A stretch of 64,000 nucleotides of DNA from UBA4735 sp035935465 (GCA_035935465.1 DASYXA010000089.1:1-64000), one strand, 5' to 3'; shown: positions 17,119 to 27,365, counted from the first letter of the stretch. A program made the numbers and translations. The notes: generated by a model from the letters alone, not told the origin.

Positions 17119-17132
17119 TTAGGCTTCCCTAA
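17119..17132. promoter_or_regulatory. IdeR/DtxR-type operator, box 1
   Basis: TTAGGCTTCCCTAA is a perfect inverted repeat, TTAGG-N4-CCTAA, matching the known DtxR/IdeR consensus core. It lies between the iron lipoprotein start (17093) and the DtxR-family gene (17178), nearest the iron transport operon. Confidence 0.88.
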
Positions 17133-17138
17133 TGTGCG

Positions 17139-17152
17139 TTAGGGCAACCTAA
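17139..17152. promoter_or_regulatory. IdeR/DtxR-type operator, box 2
   Basis: TTAGGGCAACCTAA is a second perfect TTAGG-N4-CCTAA palindrome. Its centre is 20 bp from box 1, about two helical turns, so two dimers could bind the same face. The 84-bp divergent spacer suggests control of both the transport operon and the regulator itself. Confidence 0.88.
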
Positions 17153-17177
17153 CAAATTCCGACTCAGCAGGTCAAGA

Positions 17178-17819
17178 ATGGCGTCGAATGCTGTCGAGGA
17201 GTACCTCCAAGCCGTCTACACGCTGGCCGACGAAAGCGGCCACGTCGTTTCGGCCCGGCTGGCCGAATTCCTTGGCTTTTCCGCGCCGGCGGTGTCCGAG
17301 ATGATCCACCGGATGGAGCGCGACGGGCTGGTGTCGCTCGATGGTCATAAAGAAGTGCATCTGACCAAGACGGGGAAGACCCAGGCGGATTCGATCGTCA
17401 GGCGGCACCGGCTGGCCGAACGATTCCTGGTCGAGGTCCTCGGGTTCGAGTGGTGGAAGACCCACGAAGAGGCCGAGCGCCTCGAGCACGCGATGTCGCC
17501 GGAGATGGAGGCGCGGATGGTGCGCGTGCTCGGCGATCCGCAGACCTGCCCGCACGGCAATCCGATGCCCGGCGTCGCGCCGACGCCGACGCGGCCGCTC
17601 GAGACGCTGTCGCGCGGCGAGCGCGCCGCGGTCATGCGCATCCCCGACCAGTTCGAGCACGAGCCCGGGTTCCTCGAGTACCTCGACTCCCAGGGCGTCC
17701 GTCCGGGCGTCGTCATCGAGCTCGTTGAGCGCGGCCCGGCGCTGCTCCGCGTCTCGATCGACGGCGCGATCAGATCCCTGCGACCCGATTGCGGTCAGAA
17801 AGTGTGGCTGGCGGCGTGA
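17178..17819 (+). CDS. DtxR/IdeR-family metal-dependent repressor
   Basis: A 213-residue regulator. The N-terminal winged helix begins AVEEYLQAVYTLADESGHVV and includes APAVSEMIHRMERDGLVSLD as recognition helix. The metal-binding and dimerisation domain follows with RRHRLAERFLVEVLGFEWW, HEEAERLEHAMSPEME and PQTCPHGNPMPG, where DtxR/IdeR ligands (Cys, His, Glu) are found. A C-terminal SH3-like FeoA-type domain (SQGVRPGVVIELVERGP) is present, as in IdeR. It is divergent from the FTR1 operon with two matching boxes between, so it is almost certainly the iron sensor for that operon. Confidence 0.93.
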   Translation: MASNAVEEYLQAVYTLADESGHVVSARLAEFLGFSAPAVSEMIHRMERDGLVSLDGHKEVHLTKTGKTQADSIVRRHRLAERFLVEVLGFEWWKTHEEAERLEHAMSPEMEARMVRVLGDPQTCPHGNPMPGVAPTPTRPLETLSRGERAAVMRIPDQFEHEPGFLEYLDSQGVRPGVVIELVERGPALLRVSIDGAIRSLRPDCGQKVWLAA

Positions 17820-18481
17820 GCGAGATGGTCATCTTCGTGCGTCAGGGCTCCGAGGGCTACTGGCTCGGCGACGTGCCCGCGTTCCCCGGCTGCAACGCGT
17901 CAGGCACGACGCGCGACGAAGCGATCGCCAACACCCGCACGGCGTTCCGGGCGTACCGCGAGCTCCTCGAAGCGCGCGGCGTCTCGACCGAGCAGGTGAA
18001 GGACATCGATCCGGCGACGCTGACGGTCGAGAACGCGCCGCCGTCGGGCATGCTTCCCGGCGACGACAGGCCGCTCGAGGAGCACGAGCTCCGCGACTTC
18101 CTCCATCAGTTCGAGGCATCGCGCGCCGCGCTCATCAGCCTGATGAAGGAGCTCTCGCCCGATCAGCTGGAGCAGAAGCCGACCGAGACGATCTGGAGCG
18201 TGCGCGAGACGCTCGAGCACATGCTGACGACCGACATCACGCTCCTCGCGCGCCTGGAGAAGTGGCCGGCGAATCCGTTCGCCGCGCTCCAGGCGGTGCA
18301 CCGGCTCGCGTTCCAGCGGTTCAGCGTGATGGAGCCCGGCGATTGGGTCGACCACACGATCATGGGCCGCCGCTGGACGACGCGCCGCGTGATGCGCCGG
18401 CTCCTCGAGCACGAGTACGAGCACTACGGTCAGATCAAGGAGATCATGGCCGCGCAGAGCGGCGACCGGCCGCCTGAGTAG
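17816..18481 (+). CDS. HicB-like / DinB-like fusion protein
   Basis: A 221-residue protein with a GTG start overlapping the regulator stop (GTGA). Residues 1-60 look like a HicB-type partial RNase H fold: FVRQGSEGYWLGDVPAFPGC followed by TTRDEAIANTRTAFRAY. Residues about 80-215 form a DinB-type four-helix bundle, with LRDFLHQFEASRAALISLMK, a WSVRETLEHMLTTDITLL segment and EHEYEHYGQIKEI, where the His residues fit a DinB metal site. HicB is normally the antitoxin of a HicA pair and no HicA is nearby. The fusion may be a metal-dependent thiol or small-molecule enzyme with a HicB-fold regulatory part. Its 3-prime end overlaps the convergent NUDIX gene by 38 bases. Confidence 0.78.
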   Translation: MSEMVIFVRQGSEGYWLGDVPAFPGCNASGTTRDEAIANTRTAFRAYRELLEARGVSTEQVKDIDPATLTVENAPPSGMLPGDDRPLEEHELRDFLHQFEASRAALISLMKELSPDQLEQKPTETIWSVRETLEHMLTTDITLLARLEKWPANPFAALQAVHRLAFQRFSVMEPGDWVDHTIMGRRWTTRRVMRRLLEHEYEHYGQIKEIMAAQSGDRPPE

Positions 18482-18956
18482 CGAGGCCGGCCCAGTCCTT
18501 CGCCCGATCCAGATGCCGTTCGATGAGCCCGCGCTGATCCGCGCGCACATCCGGTAGCGCGTCCAGCGGGAACCACCGGATCTCCGCCACCTCGGCGGTG
18601 AGCGCCTCGGTCCCGGCGACCACGCGGAACGCGAAGACGAGCTCCACCCGTGCCCACCGGAAGCCGGTGATCACCTCGAGGACGGGACCGACCTCGATGA
18701 CGAGCCCGGTCTCCTCCCGGATCTCGCGGGCGAGCGCGTCCTCGACCCGCTCGCGCCGATGGAGAAAGCCGCCGAGGAACCGCCACTGCGGAGCGCCGAA
18801 GCGATGACGGGCGAGGAGGACTCGCCCGCGCGCATCCACGCCGAGCCCGGTGACACCGACGAGGAACCGCTCGTGCGCCGCGGTCATGAACCGTCGCTGC
18901 CAGCGCACCGGGAACGCATTGAAGACCGGCGCGAGGAGTCGCATCAGCATCGTCAT
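18444..18956 (-). CDS. NUDIX hydrolase
   Basis: A protein of about 170 residues with a complete NUDIX box, GGFLHRRERVEDALAREIRE followed by ETG, matching G-x5-E-x7-REUxEExGU. It hydrolyses a nucleoside diphosphate linked to some other group in the cytosol, but the substrate cannot be read from the sequence. An N-terminal hydrophobic stretch, MLMRLLAPVFNAFPVRWQRR, is unusual for the family and may be a membrane contact or part of the fold. Three in-frame ATG codons (18956, 18950, 18944) make the start uncertain. It is divergent from the flavo-oxidase and overlaps the DinB fusion convergently. Confidence 0.85.
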   Translation of the reverse strand: MTMLMRLLAPVFNAFPVRWQRRFMTAAHERFLVGVTGLGVDARGRVLLARHRFGAPQWRFLGGFLHRRERVEDALAREIREETGLVIEVGPVLEVITGFRWARVELVFAFRVVAGTEALTAEVAEIRWFPLDALPDVRADQRGLIERHLDRAKDWAGLATQAAGRRSARP

Positions 18957-18971
18957 GAGACTATCGCCGCG

Positions 18972-20537
18972 ATGCGCACCCGCCGCGCCTTCCTCGCATC
19001 GGCGGGCGCGGCGATCATCGGCTGCGCGACGCCCGCGGCCCTCCCCGCTCCGAGCCCGAGCCCGGCGCCGCCCGGCGCGACGCCGACGCCCCCGCCGGTG
19101 CGCACCACGTCGCCGGCACCGGGACCGCCCGACTGGAGCGCGCTCGGCGACGAGCTGCGCGGCACGCTCGTGCGGCCGAACGACGCCGCGTACGACGCCG
19201 CGCGTCTCCTCTACAACACGCGCTTCGACGGGCTGCGGCCGCAGGCGATCGCGCGCTGCGCGTCGGTCGCCGACGTGCAGGCTTGCGTCCGCTTCGCGAG
19301 GCGCAGCGCGGTCGCGATCACGCCGCGCTCGGGCGGCCACAGCTACGGCGGCTGGTCGAGCGGCCCGGGCCTGGTCGTCGACCTCGGCGGGCTCTCGGCG
19401 ATCGACGTCCAGGGCGAGCGCGCCGCCATCGGCGCGGGCGCGCGGCTCGCCGACGCGTACGCGGCCGTCGCCGCGCAGGGCCGCGGCATCGCCGCCGGCA
19501 GCTGCCCGACCGTCGGGTTCGCCGGGCTGTCCCTCGGCGGCGGGCTCGGCGTCCTCTCGCGGGCCTGGGGTCTGACCTGCGACAGCGTCACGAGCATCGA
19601 CCTCGTGACCGCGGACGGGACCGCGCGAACGTGCGACGCGCTGCGCGATCCCGAGCTGTTCTGGGCACTCCGGGGCGGCGGCGGCGGGAACTTCGGGGTC
19701 GTGACGTCATTCACGCTGCGCACGCGGCCGTCCGTTCCGCTCGCGATCGCGTTCGTGACCTGGCCGTGGGCCCGCGCCGCTGCCATCCTGCGGGCCTGGC
19801 AGTCGTGGATCGCCGCGCTGCCCGACGGGGTCTGGTCGAACGTGCACCTCGACGCGGCGACCGGGCCCGAGCCGACGCTCCTCGTCCACGCCGTCGCGAC
19901 CGAGGACGCCGCGGCGCTGCGTTCGCAGCTCGACCGGCTCGTCAGCGCCGCCGGCAGCGCACCGGACAGCCGCACGGCGTTCACCCGCCCCTATGCCGAG
20001 GCGATGCTGCTCGAGGGCGGTTGCGCGCAGCTCTCGCTCGCGCAGTGCCACCTCGAGGGCACGTCGCCGGAGGGCCGGCTGGGGCGCGAGACCTACGCCG
20101 CGAAATCGGCGATCGCGGCTACGCCGCTCTCGACCGCCGCGATCGACGCGATCGTCGCGGGGCTCGAGGGGCTGCAGGCGTTGCCGAACGCCGGCGCGGG
20201 CTCGGTGCTGATCGACGCGATGGGCGGCGCGATCGCGCGGCACGCACCGGACGCGACGGCGTTCCCGCACCGCAACGCGTTCGCGACGCTCCAATTCGTG
20301 GCCAGCTGGGACGCGGGCGCGCCGGCGGCGATCGCCGACGCGTCGCTCGCCTGGCTGCGGAGCGTCTACGCGACGGCGCGGCCGCTCATCGGGTCAGGCG
20401 CATATGTGAACTACGCCGATCCGGACCTCGCCGACTGGCAGGAGGCCTACTACGGCACGAACTACGCGCGCCTGCAGCGCGTGCGCGCGATCTACGACCC
20501 CGATCGGCTGTTCGCCTTCCCGCAGGCCGTGGGCTAA
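18972..20537 (+). CDS. Tat-exported FAD-linked oxidase (BBE/PCMH type)
   Basis: A 521-residue flavoprotein. The signal RTRRAFLASAGAAIIGC combines a twin-arginine motif with a lipobox, so a folded, lipid-anchored product is predicted. A Pro-rich linker precedes a PCMH FAD domain: ITPRSGGHSYGG carries the His and GSCPTVGFAGLSLGGGLG the Cys, the two sites of bicovalent FAD in berberine-bridge/GOOX-like oxidases. The C-terminal YYGTNYARLQRVRAIYDPDR is the BBE domain. Substrates in this family are sugars, alcohols or alkaloids. The start has GACTAT 7 bases before the ATG and no ribosome site. Confidence 0.9.
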   Translation: MRTRRAFLASAGAAIIGCATPAALPAPSPSPAPPGATPTPPPVRTTSPAPGPPDWSALGDELRGTLVRPNDAAYDAARLLYNTRFDGLRPQAIARCASVADVQACVRFARRSAVAITPRSGGHSYGGWSSGPGLVVDLGGLSAIDVQGERAAIGAGARLADAYAAVAAQGRGIAAGSCPTVGFAGLSLGGGLGVLSRAWGLTCDSVTSIDLVTADGTARTCDALRDPELFWALRGGGGGNFGVVTSFTLRTRPSVPLAIAFVTWPWARAAAILRAWQSWIAALPDGVWSNVHLDAATGPEPTLLVHAVATEDAAALRSQLDRLVSAAGSAPDSRTAFTRPYAEAMLLEGGCAQLSLAQCHLEGTSPEGRLGRETYAAKSAIAATPLSTAAIDAIVAGLEGLQALPNAGAGSVLIDAMGGAIARHAPDATAFPHRNAFATLQFVASWDAGAPAAIADASLAWLRSVYATARPLIGSGAYVNYADPDLADWQEAYYGTNYARLQRVRAIYDPDRLFAFPQAVG

Positions 20538-21697
20538 GGGATCCCCACCGCCACGATGCCGTGGGACCTCGGCACCGCGATCTTCTGCACGACCTGCCTC
20601 GTGTTCACGTCGATGACGTTCACCATGCCGTCCACGTTCGTGGTGAGGAGGATCCGCCCGCCGAGCGGATCGTACGTCGTGTGGAAGGGCTGGCTGGCCA
20701 GACCCGTGGTCTCGGCCACGATCTTCCTGGCCCGGTAGTCGACCCAGAGGAGCGACGGACCCTTGTGGTCCGAGAGGACCATGATCGACCGGTCGGGCAT
20801 GACGTACATACCGTCCTGGTTCTCCTTCATGGTGTGGAACGGGTAGTGATCCGCACCGAGCCGGATCTCCTCCTTCACCGTCAACGTATCGGGGTCGTAG
20901 ATCACCATTCGGTCCGAGGGCTTGCCGATGAAACCTGACGAGGACGACCAGATCTCGCTCTGATCGGGCGTGTAGTACGCGTCGTGGACGTCCTGGACCT
21001 TGATCTTCGTGATCCTGCCCGTCGCGAGGTCGTACGCCCGAAGGTGGTCGACCTCGTTGCTGTTGGTCACGGTGAAGAGGAGCAGGTCGGGACGCTTCGT
21101 CCCGATCGTGAGCACGTGCTGCGGCACGCCCACGATGAGCGGAGCGAGCAGCTTCCACGTGCCGACCTCGATCCGCGCGATGTAGGTGTCGCGCTCGTGG
21201 GCGACGTAGAGGATCTTCGAGTCCGGCGCGAAGGTGATGCCGTGCGGCTGCTTCCCGACCTTGATCCGCACGACCTCCTTCATCGCGAAGGGATCGATGA
21301 TCGAGGTCTGGTCGGACAGCCGGTCGTTCACCGCGACCCACCTGCCGTCGGGCGAGACGGCCATCTGATGCGGCAGCTTCCCGACCGGGATCTTCGCGAC
21401 GAGCGCGAACTTCTCCGTCGGCGCGCCCTCGAGGACCCAGACCTGCTCGGTGTTCTCGCTGGCGACGAAGACGCGCAGCCTGCTGTACCGCGGATCGCTC
21501 GGCACGGACGGCGCTGCCACGTCCGCCGCGGGCGGCGCGCTCGCGAGCGCGACATCGGTCGGGCCGACCGCGGGGATCGGCGTCGCGGGCAGGCCGGCGG
21601 CGCCTGACGCGCAGGCGGACATGACGATCGCCACGACGGCGAGCCACACCACTCGTACGGGGCTCGCCGCTGCCGGGCGAAGCCCGGCGCGGCGCAC
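20534..21697 (-). CDS. YncE-like beta-propeller lipoprotein
   Basis: A secreted seven-bladed-propeller protein of about 387 residues. The chosen GTG start (21697) gives a basic N-terminus, then WLAVVAIVMSAC with a lipobox; GTG at 21652 is an alternative. Repeated blades read MAVSPDGRWVAVNDR, GITFAPDSKILYVAHERDTY, DAYYTPDQSEIW and TTYDPLGGRILLTTNVDGMV, as in YncE/YVTN-family proteins. Function is unknown; relatives bind DNA or quinone cofactors or serve as surface proteins. It follows atpC by ten bases on the same strand and meets the flavo-oxidase gene tail to tail with a 4-base overlap. Confidence 0.82.
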   Translation of the reverse strand: MRRAGLRPAAASPVRVVWLAVVAIVMSACASGAAGLPATPIPAVGPTDVALASAPPAADVAAPSVPSDPRYSRLRVFVASENTEQVWVLEGAPTEKFALVAKIPVGKLPHQMAVSPDGRWVAVNDRLSDQTSIIDPFAMKEVVRIKVGKQPHGITFAPDSKILYVAHERDTYIARIEVGTWKLLAPLIVGVPQHVLTIGTKRPDLLLFTVTNSNEVDHLRAYDLATGRITKIKVQDVHDAYYTPDQSEIWSSSSGFIGKPSDRMVIYDPDTLTVKEEIRLGADHYPFHTMKENQDGMYVMPDRSIMVLSDHKGPSLLWVDYRARKIVAETTGLASQPFHTTYDPLGGRILLTTNVDGMVNVIDVNTRQVVQKIAVPRSHGIVAVGIP

Positions 21698-21707
21698 GAA
21701 GGACGTT

Positions 21708-22121
21708 CTACCCGCCGCGACGACGACGACGTTCGGCGACCCGCAGCCGGACCATCGACCGCTCGAGCGATGCCCGGGCGCGCGCTTCATCGAGCCCGAC
21801 CGGACCCGCCTGGAGCGTCTCGCGAGCCCGGGTGCGCGCGGCCTCGGCGCGGGCCTCGTCGATCTCATCCGCCTGCTCGGCCGCTTCGGTGAGGATCACC
21901 ACGCGCTCGGGACGGACGTCCATGAACCCGCCGAACACGGCGAACGACGTCTCGACGCCGCCCTTCTTGATGCGGAGCTCGCCGGGCCCGAGGGTCGAAA
22001 GGAGCGGCGCGTGGTGCGGCAGGATGCCGACGTACCCCTCGCTCGCCGGCGCGATCACCATGTCGACGTCGTCGGTCAGGACGGCGCGCTCGGGCGTGAC
22101 GATCTCGAGGCGGATCGGCAT
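21708..22121 (-). CDS. atpC: ATP synthase F1 epsilon subunit
   Basis: A 137-residue subunit of the central stalk that couples rotation to catalysis and inhibits ATP hydrolysis. It begins MPIRLEIVTPERAVL and has the usual beta-sandwich motif GYVGILPHHAPLLSTL with GELRIKKGG. A two-helix C-terminal domain rich in Arg and Glu follows. The start overlaps the atpD stop as TGATG. It is the last gene of the operon. Confidence 0.96.
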   Translation of the reverse strand: MPIRLEIVTPERAVLTDDVDMVIAPASEGYVGILPHHAPLLSTLGPGELRIKKGGVETSFAVFGGFMDVRPERVVILTEAAEQADEIDEARAEAARTRARETLQAGPVGLDEARARASLERSMVRLRVAERRRRRGG

Positions 22122-23575
22122 CAGGCCGAGGCCTTCGCCATCTGCTCGCCCTTCTCGCGGGCCTGCTCGATCGTGCCGACGTTGAAGAACGCCTGCTCCG
22201 GCAGGTCGTCGTGCTTGCCTTCGAGGACCTCCTTGAAGCTGCGGACGGTGTCCGACACCTTCACGTACTGGCCCGAGAGGCCGGTGAACTGCTCGGCGAC
22301 GAACATCGGCTGGGCCAGGAACCGCTGGATCTTGCGGGCCCGGGCGACGAGCACCTTGTCGTCGTCGGAGAGCTCGTCGATGCCGAGGATGGCGATGATG
22401 TCCTGGAGGTCCTTGTACCGCTGGAGCACGCGCTGGACCTCGCGCGCGACGTCGTAGTGCTCCTGGCCGACGACGAGCGGGTCGAGCGCGCGGCTGGTCG
22501 AACTGAGCGGGTCGACGGCCGGGTAGAGGCCGAGCTCGGTGAGATACCGCTCCAGGCGGATCGATGCGTCGAGGTGGGCGAACGTCGTGGCCGGGGCGGG
22601 GTCGGTGTAGTCGTCCGCGGGGACGAAGACGGCTTGGAGCGATGTGATCGAGCCCTTCTTCGTCGAGGTGATGCGCTCCTGCAGCTCACCCATCTCCGTC
22701 GCGAGCGTGGGCTGATAGCCGACGGCGCTCGGCATCCGGCCGAGCAGCGCGGACACCTCGGAGCCCGCCTGGGTGAAGCGGAAGATGTTGTCGATGAAGA
22801 TGAGGAGGTCTCGCCCCTCCTCGTCGCGGAAGTATTCGGCGATCGTGAGGCCGGTGAGCGCGACGCGGAGGCGGGCTCCGGGCGGCTCGTTCATCTGCCC
22901 GAACACCATGGACATCTTGTCCATGACGCCCGACTCGCGCATCTCGCCGATGAGCTGGGTGCCCTCGCGCGAGCGCTCGCCGACGCCGCAGAACACGGAG
23001 TAGCCGCCGTGCTCGGCGCCGACGTTCCGGATGAGCTCCTGGATCACGATCGTCTTCCCGGTGCCCGCGCCGCCGAAGATGGCGGACTTGCCGCCCTTGA
23101 AGAACGGGCAGATGAGGTCGATGACCTTCATCCCGGTCTCGAAGATCTCGGCCGTCGTGGCCTGGTCGGCGAAGGACGGCGGCCGGCGATGGATCGGGTC
23201 GCGGCGCTCGCCCGTCACGGGGCCCTTGCCGTCGATCGGCTCGCCGACGACGTTGAACACCCGGCCCAAGGTCGCCTTGCCCACCGGCACGCTGATCGGG
23301 CCCCCCGTGTTGACGGCCCGCATCCCGCGGCGCAGGCCGTCGGTGCTCTGCATCGAGACCGCGCGGACCCAGCTGTTCCCGAGGTGCTGCTGGACCTCGG
23401 CCACGATGAGCTCGCCATCGTCGCGTTTCACCGTCAGGGCGTGGTAGATCTCGGGCAGCTCGCCCTCCTCGAACTTCACGTCCAGGACGGGCCCGATGAT
23501 CTGGACGATCTCGCCCATCTTTCCGGCTTCGCCGGACTTTCCAGCGCCCGTGGCCTTTCGCGTCCCTACTGCCAT
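22121..23575 (-). CDS. atpD: ATP synthase F1 beta subunit
   Basis: A 484-residue catalytic subunit. The Walker A motif is FGGAGTGKTIVIQELI, with Thr where many species have Val. The DELSEED region is present as IDELSDDDKVLVARARK, and the catalytic-site segment RDEEGRDLLIFIDNIFRFTQ is intact. It makes ATP at the alpha-beta interface in the cytosol. The N-terminus carries about 19 extra basic and Gly-rich residues before MGEIVQIIGP, so the internal ATG is a possible alternative start. It lies 4 bases after atpG and overlaps atpC. Confidence 0.98.
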   Translation of the reverse strand: MAVGTRKATGAGKSGEAGKMGEIVQIIGPVLDVKFEEGELPEIYHALTVKRDDGELIVAEVQQHLGNSWVRAVSMQSTDGLRRGMRAVNTGGPISVPVGKATLGRVFNVVGEPIDGKGPVTGERRDPIHRRPPSFADQATTAEIFETGMKVIDLICPFFKGGKSAIFGGAGTGKTIVIQELIRNVGAEHGGYSVFCGVGERSREGTQLIGEMRESGVMDKMSMVFGQMNEPPGARLRVALTGLTIAEYFRDEEGRDLLIFIDNIFRFTQAGSEVSALLGRMPSAVGYQPTLATEMGELQERITSTKKGSITSLQAVFVPADDYTDPAPATTFAHLDASIRLERYLTELGLYPAVDPLSSTSRALDPLVVGQEHYDVAREVQRVLQRYKDLQDIIAILGIDELSDDDKVLVARARKIQRFLAQPMFVAEQFTGLSGQYVKVSDTVRSFKEVLEGKHDDLPEQAFFNVGTIEQAREKGEQMAKASA

Positions 23576-23579
23576 CTCA

Positions 23580-24434
23580 CTATCCCTTCATCGCCTCAGC
23601 ACCGCTGGCGATCTCCAACATCTCTTTGGTGATCCTGGTCTGTCGCGCTTTGTTCGCGGCGAGCGTGAGGTCGTCGATGAGGTCGCCCGCCGCGTCGGTC
23701 GCGTTGCGCATCGCGACCATCTGGGCCGAGAACTGGGAGGCCTTGGACTCGAGGATCGCCTGGTAGACCGCGACCTCGATGAACCGCGGCACGATCTGGT
23801 TCATGACCTCGATCGGGTCCGGCTCGAAGAGGTACTGCAGGGTCGCTTGCTTCGCGCGCTCGGCCTCGGGCTCGAGCGGCAGGAGGCGGCGGACCGTCGG
23901 CTCCTGGCGGAGCGTGTTGATGAACTTGGTGAACGCGAGATGGACCTCGTCGACGTTGCCACTGGTGAACTCGTCCACCGCGGCACGCGCGATCGCGTTC
24001 GTATCGGCCGTCGTCGGCCGGTCCGGGATGTTCGGGAACTCGGCCGCGACCGGCGCGCGCATCCGGCGGAGGGCGTTGATGCCCTTGCGCCCGACGGCGA
24101 TGTAGCGGTGCGCCGGCCTGTCGGCGGCGAAGCGCGCGGTCGTCCGAACGAGGTTCACGTTCATCGGGCCGACCAGCCCCCGGTCGGTCGTGATGAGCAC
24201 GATGGCGACCGTCTTGCCGTCGCGCCGCGCGAGGAGCGGGCTCAGCTCGGGGTCGGCGTACGGCGCGAGCTCGTTGAGGATCGACCGCAGCTTCTCCTCG
24301 AACGGGCGCGACGCGAGCACCGACTCCTGGGCGCGGCGCATCTTCGATGCGGCAACGAGCTGCATCGCCCGCGTGAGCTGCTGGATGTTCTTGATCGACC
24401 GGGCACGCCGGCGCAGATCCCGTTCGCTTGGCAT
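23580..24434 (-). CDS. atpG: ATP synthase F1 gamma subunit
   Basis: A 284-residue rotor shaft. The N-terminal helix begins MPSERDLRRRARSIKNIQQL and the C-terminal helix ends with the conserved RNATDAAGDLIDDLTLAANK and ARQTRITKEMLEIASG. The middle Rossmann-like part has TDRGLVGPMNVNLVR. Length is normal. The ATG follows the atpA stop without a gap, consistent with strict stoichiometric coupling. Confidence 0.97.
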   Translation of the reverse strand: MPSERDLRRRARSIKNIQQLTRAMQLVAASKMRRAQESVLASRPFEEKLRSILNELAPYADPELSPLLARRDGKTVAIVLITTDRGLVGPMNVNLVRTTARFAADRPAHRYIAVGRKGINALRRMRAPVAAEFPNIPDRPTTADTNAIARAAVDEFTSGNVDEVHLAFTKFINTLRQEPTVRRLLPLEPEAERAKQATLQYLFEPDPIEVMNQIVPRFIEVAVYQAILESKASQFSAQMVAMRNATDAAGDLIDDLTLAANKARQTRITKEMLEIASGAEAMKG

Positions 24435-25976
<1,542 letters not shown>

Positions 25977-25987
25977 TTCAACACTCC

Positions 25988-26551
25988 TTAGCTGCCAGCG
26001 AGCTGCACGCGCAGCGCGTTCAGTTGTGCACGCACGCTCGAATCGACCAGGTGATCCCCGAGCTGGATCTGCGCGCCGCCGATGAGCGAGGTATCGACGG
26101 CGAAGGTCGCCTTCAGCGTGTGGCCTGAGCTCTTCTCGAGGCGCTCGATGAAGCTGCGCTGCTGCCGGTCATCGAGCGGGACCGCCGTGGTGATCTTGGC
26201 GGTCACGATGCCCGCGCGCCGGTCGACGAGGTCACCGTACGCGCGCGCGATGTCGGGCAGGAGCGCGATGCGGTCACGTGAACCGAGGAGCAGCAGCAGC
26301 GAGCGGATCGCCCTCGGCTGCCCCGCCGTGACGGCCTCGATGGCCGCGAGCCGCTGCTTCACCGGCACCGCCGGGTCGCGCAGGGACCGGATGGCTCGCG
26401 GCGAAATGCCCGCGCTGAGGCTGTCGAGCGAGGCGCGGAATGCAGCGACGGCGTTCTCCCCCGTCGCGAGGTCGAGGATCGCCTCGGCGTAGCGCCGGGC
26501 GGCGGACCCGGAGAGCGCCACTAGCTCGATCTCCGGCTTCGCCGGAGACAC
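25988..26551 (-). CDS. atpH: ATP synthase F1 delta subunit
   Basis: A 187-residue peripheral-stalk subunit that joins b to the top of F1. It reads ALSGSAARRYAEAILDLATG at the N-terminal helical bundle, and ends with VDTSLIGGAQIQLGDHLVDS and RAQLNALRVQL, the conserved C-terminal OSCP-like segment. The start is GTG at 26551, 58 bases downstream of atpF. That is the largest gap in the operon after the first gene and nothing else was seen in it. Confidence 0.93.
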   Translation of the reverse strand: MSPAKPEIELVALSGSAARRYAEAILDLATGENAVAAFRASLDSLSAGISPRAIRSLRDPAVPVKQRLAAIEAVTAGQPRAIRSLLLLLGSRDRIALLPDIARAYGDLVDRRAGIVTAKITTAVPLDDRQQRSFIERLEKSSGHTLKATFAVDTSLIGGAQIQLGDHLVDSSVRAQLNALRVQLAGS

Positions 26552-26609
26552 GCCCCGGGCGGAAGGAGCTCACTCGTCGCGGCAGCGCCGCTCCGCGTTC
26601 GCGTCAACA

Positions 26610-27140
26610 TCAGTTGTCCATCTTCCCGAGCTCGCTGCCGGCCTCGTCGAGCGACCGCTCGATGAGCGTCTGGTGGGTCTTCGCGTCGACCTCTCTGCCG
26701 AGGATCCTGCCGGCCGCGAGGACCGCCAGCGACGCGACCTCCGCGCGCAGCTGGCTGAGCGCCTGCTGATGCAGCCGGTCCGCATCGGCCCGCGCGCGCT
26801 CGCGGAGCCGGTCGCCTTCGGCCTTCGCCTCGGCCCGGATGTCCGCAGCCGCGGCTTCGGCGGCCTTCGTCGCCCGCTCGGCGATCGCGGCGGCCTCGCG
26901 GCGCGCGTCGCCCAGGAGCCCCTCGACCTCGATCCGCATCTGCGCTCGGTCGCGCTTCGCGGCCTCGGCCGTCTCGAGCCCTTCACGGATCCGGTCCGCG
27001 CGGGACTGAAGCGTCTTCTGGATCGGACCCCAGAGGAATCGCTGGAGCAGGAAGAACAGCACGAGGAATTGCACGATCGCGACCAGCACCCAGTAGGGCT
27101 GGACCGTCAATCCGCCTTCGGCGAGGATGCCTGGCTGCAT
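26610..27140 (-). CDS. atpF: ATP synthase F0 b subunit
   Basis: A 176-residue peripheral stalk subunit. One N-terminal membrane helix (about residues 15-35, VLVAIVQFLVLFFLLQRFLW) is followed by a long charged helix rich in Ala, Arg and Glu that forms the stator coiled coil. Only one b gene is present, so a b2 homodimer is expected. The ATG follows the atpE stop directly. Confidence 0.95.
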   Translation of the reverse strand: MQPGILAEGGLTVQPYWVLVAIVQFLVLFFLLQRFLWGPIQKTLQSRADRIREGLETAEAAKRDRAQMRIEVEGLLGDARREAAAIAERATKAAEAAAADIRAEAKAEGDRLRERARADADRLHQQALSQLRAEVASLAVLAAGRILGREVDAKTHQTLIERSLDEAGSELGKMDN

Positions 27141-27365
27141 CTAGACGATCTTCGTCCAGAGCAGGATGCCGAGCACGAACGACAGGATGCCGAGCCCCTC
27201 GGCGAGCGCGGCACCGAGGATCATGTTCGTCCGGATCGCGCCGGCCGCGTCGGGGTTGCGCCCGATCGCCTCGGACGATTTCGCGGTGAGGATGCCGATG
27301 CCGAGGCCGGGACCGATGACGCCGAGGCCGACGGCGAGGCCGGCGGCGAGACCCTGGAAGTCCAT
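27141..27365 (-). CDS. atpE: ATP synthase F0 c subunit
   Basis: A 74-residue hairpin of two membrane helices joined by the polar loop GRNPDAAGAIR. The ion-binding carboxylate is Glu56 in GAALAEGLGILSF. The residues after it (Gly-Leu rather than Ser-Thr) and the lack of a Gln in helix 1 at the sodium site argue for a proton-driven ring. It forms the rotor ring in the membrane. Confidence 0.96.
   Translation of the reverse strand: MDFQGLAAGLAVGLGVIGPGLGIGILTAKSSEAIGRNPDAAGAIRTNMILGAALAEGLGILSFVLGILLWTKIV

Noticed and set aside
17816..18481. A HicA/HicB toxin-antitoxin pair
   Set aside because: No HicA-like short basic protein is present on either side of the HicB-like domain.
27141..27365. 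Sodium-dependent ATP synthase
   Set aside because: The c subunit lacks the Gln and the Ser/Thr next to the key Glu that form sodium sites, so protons are more likely.
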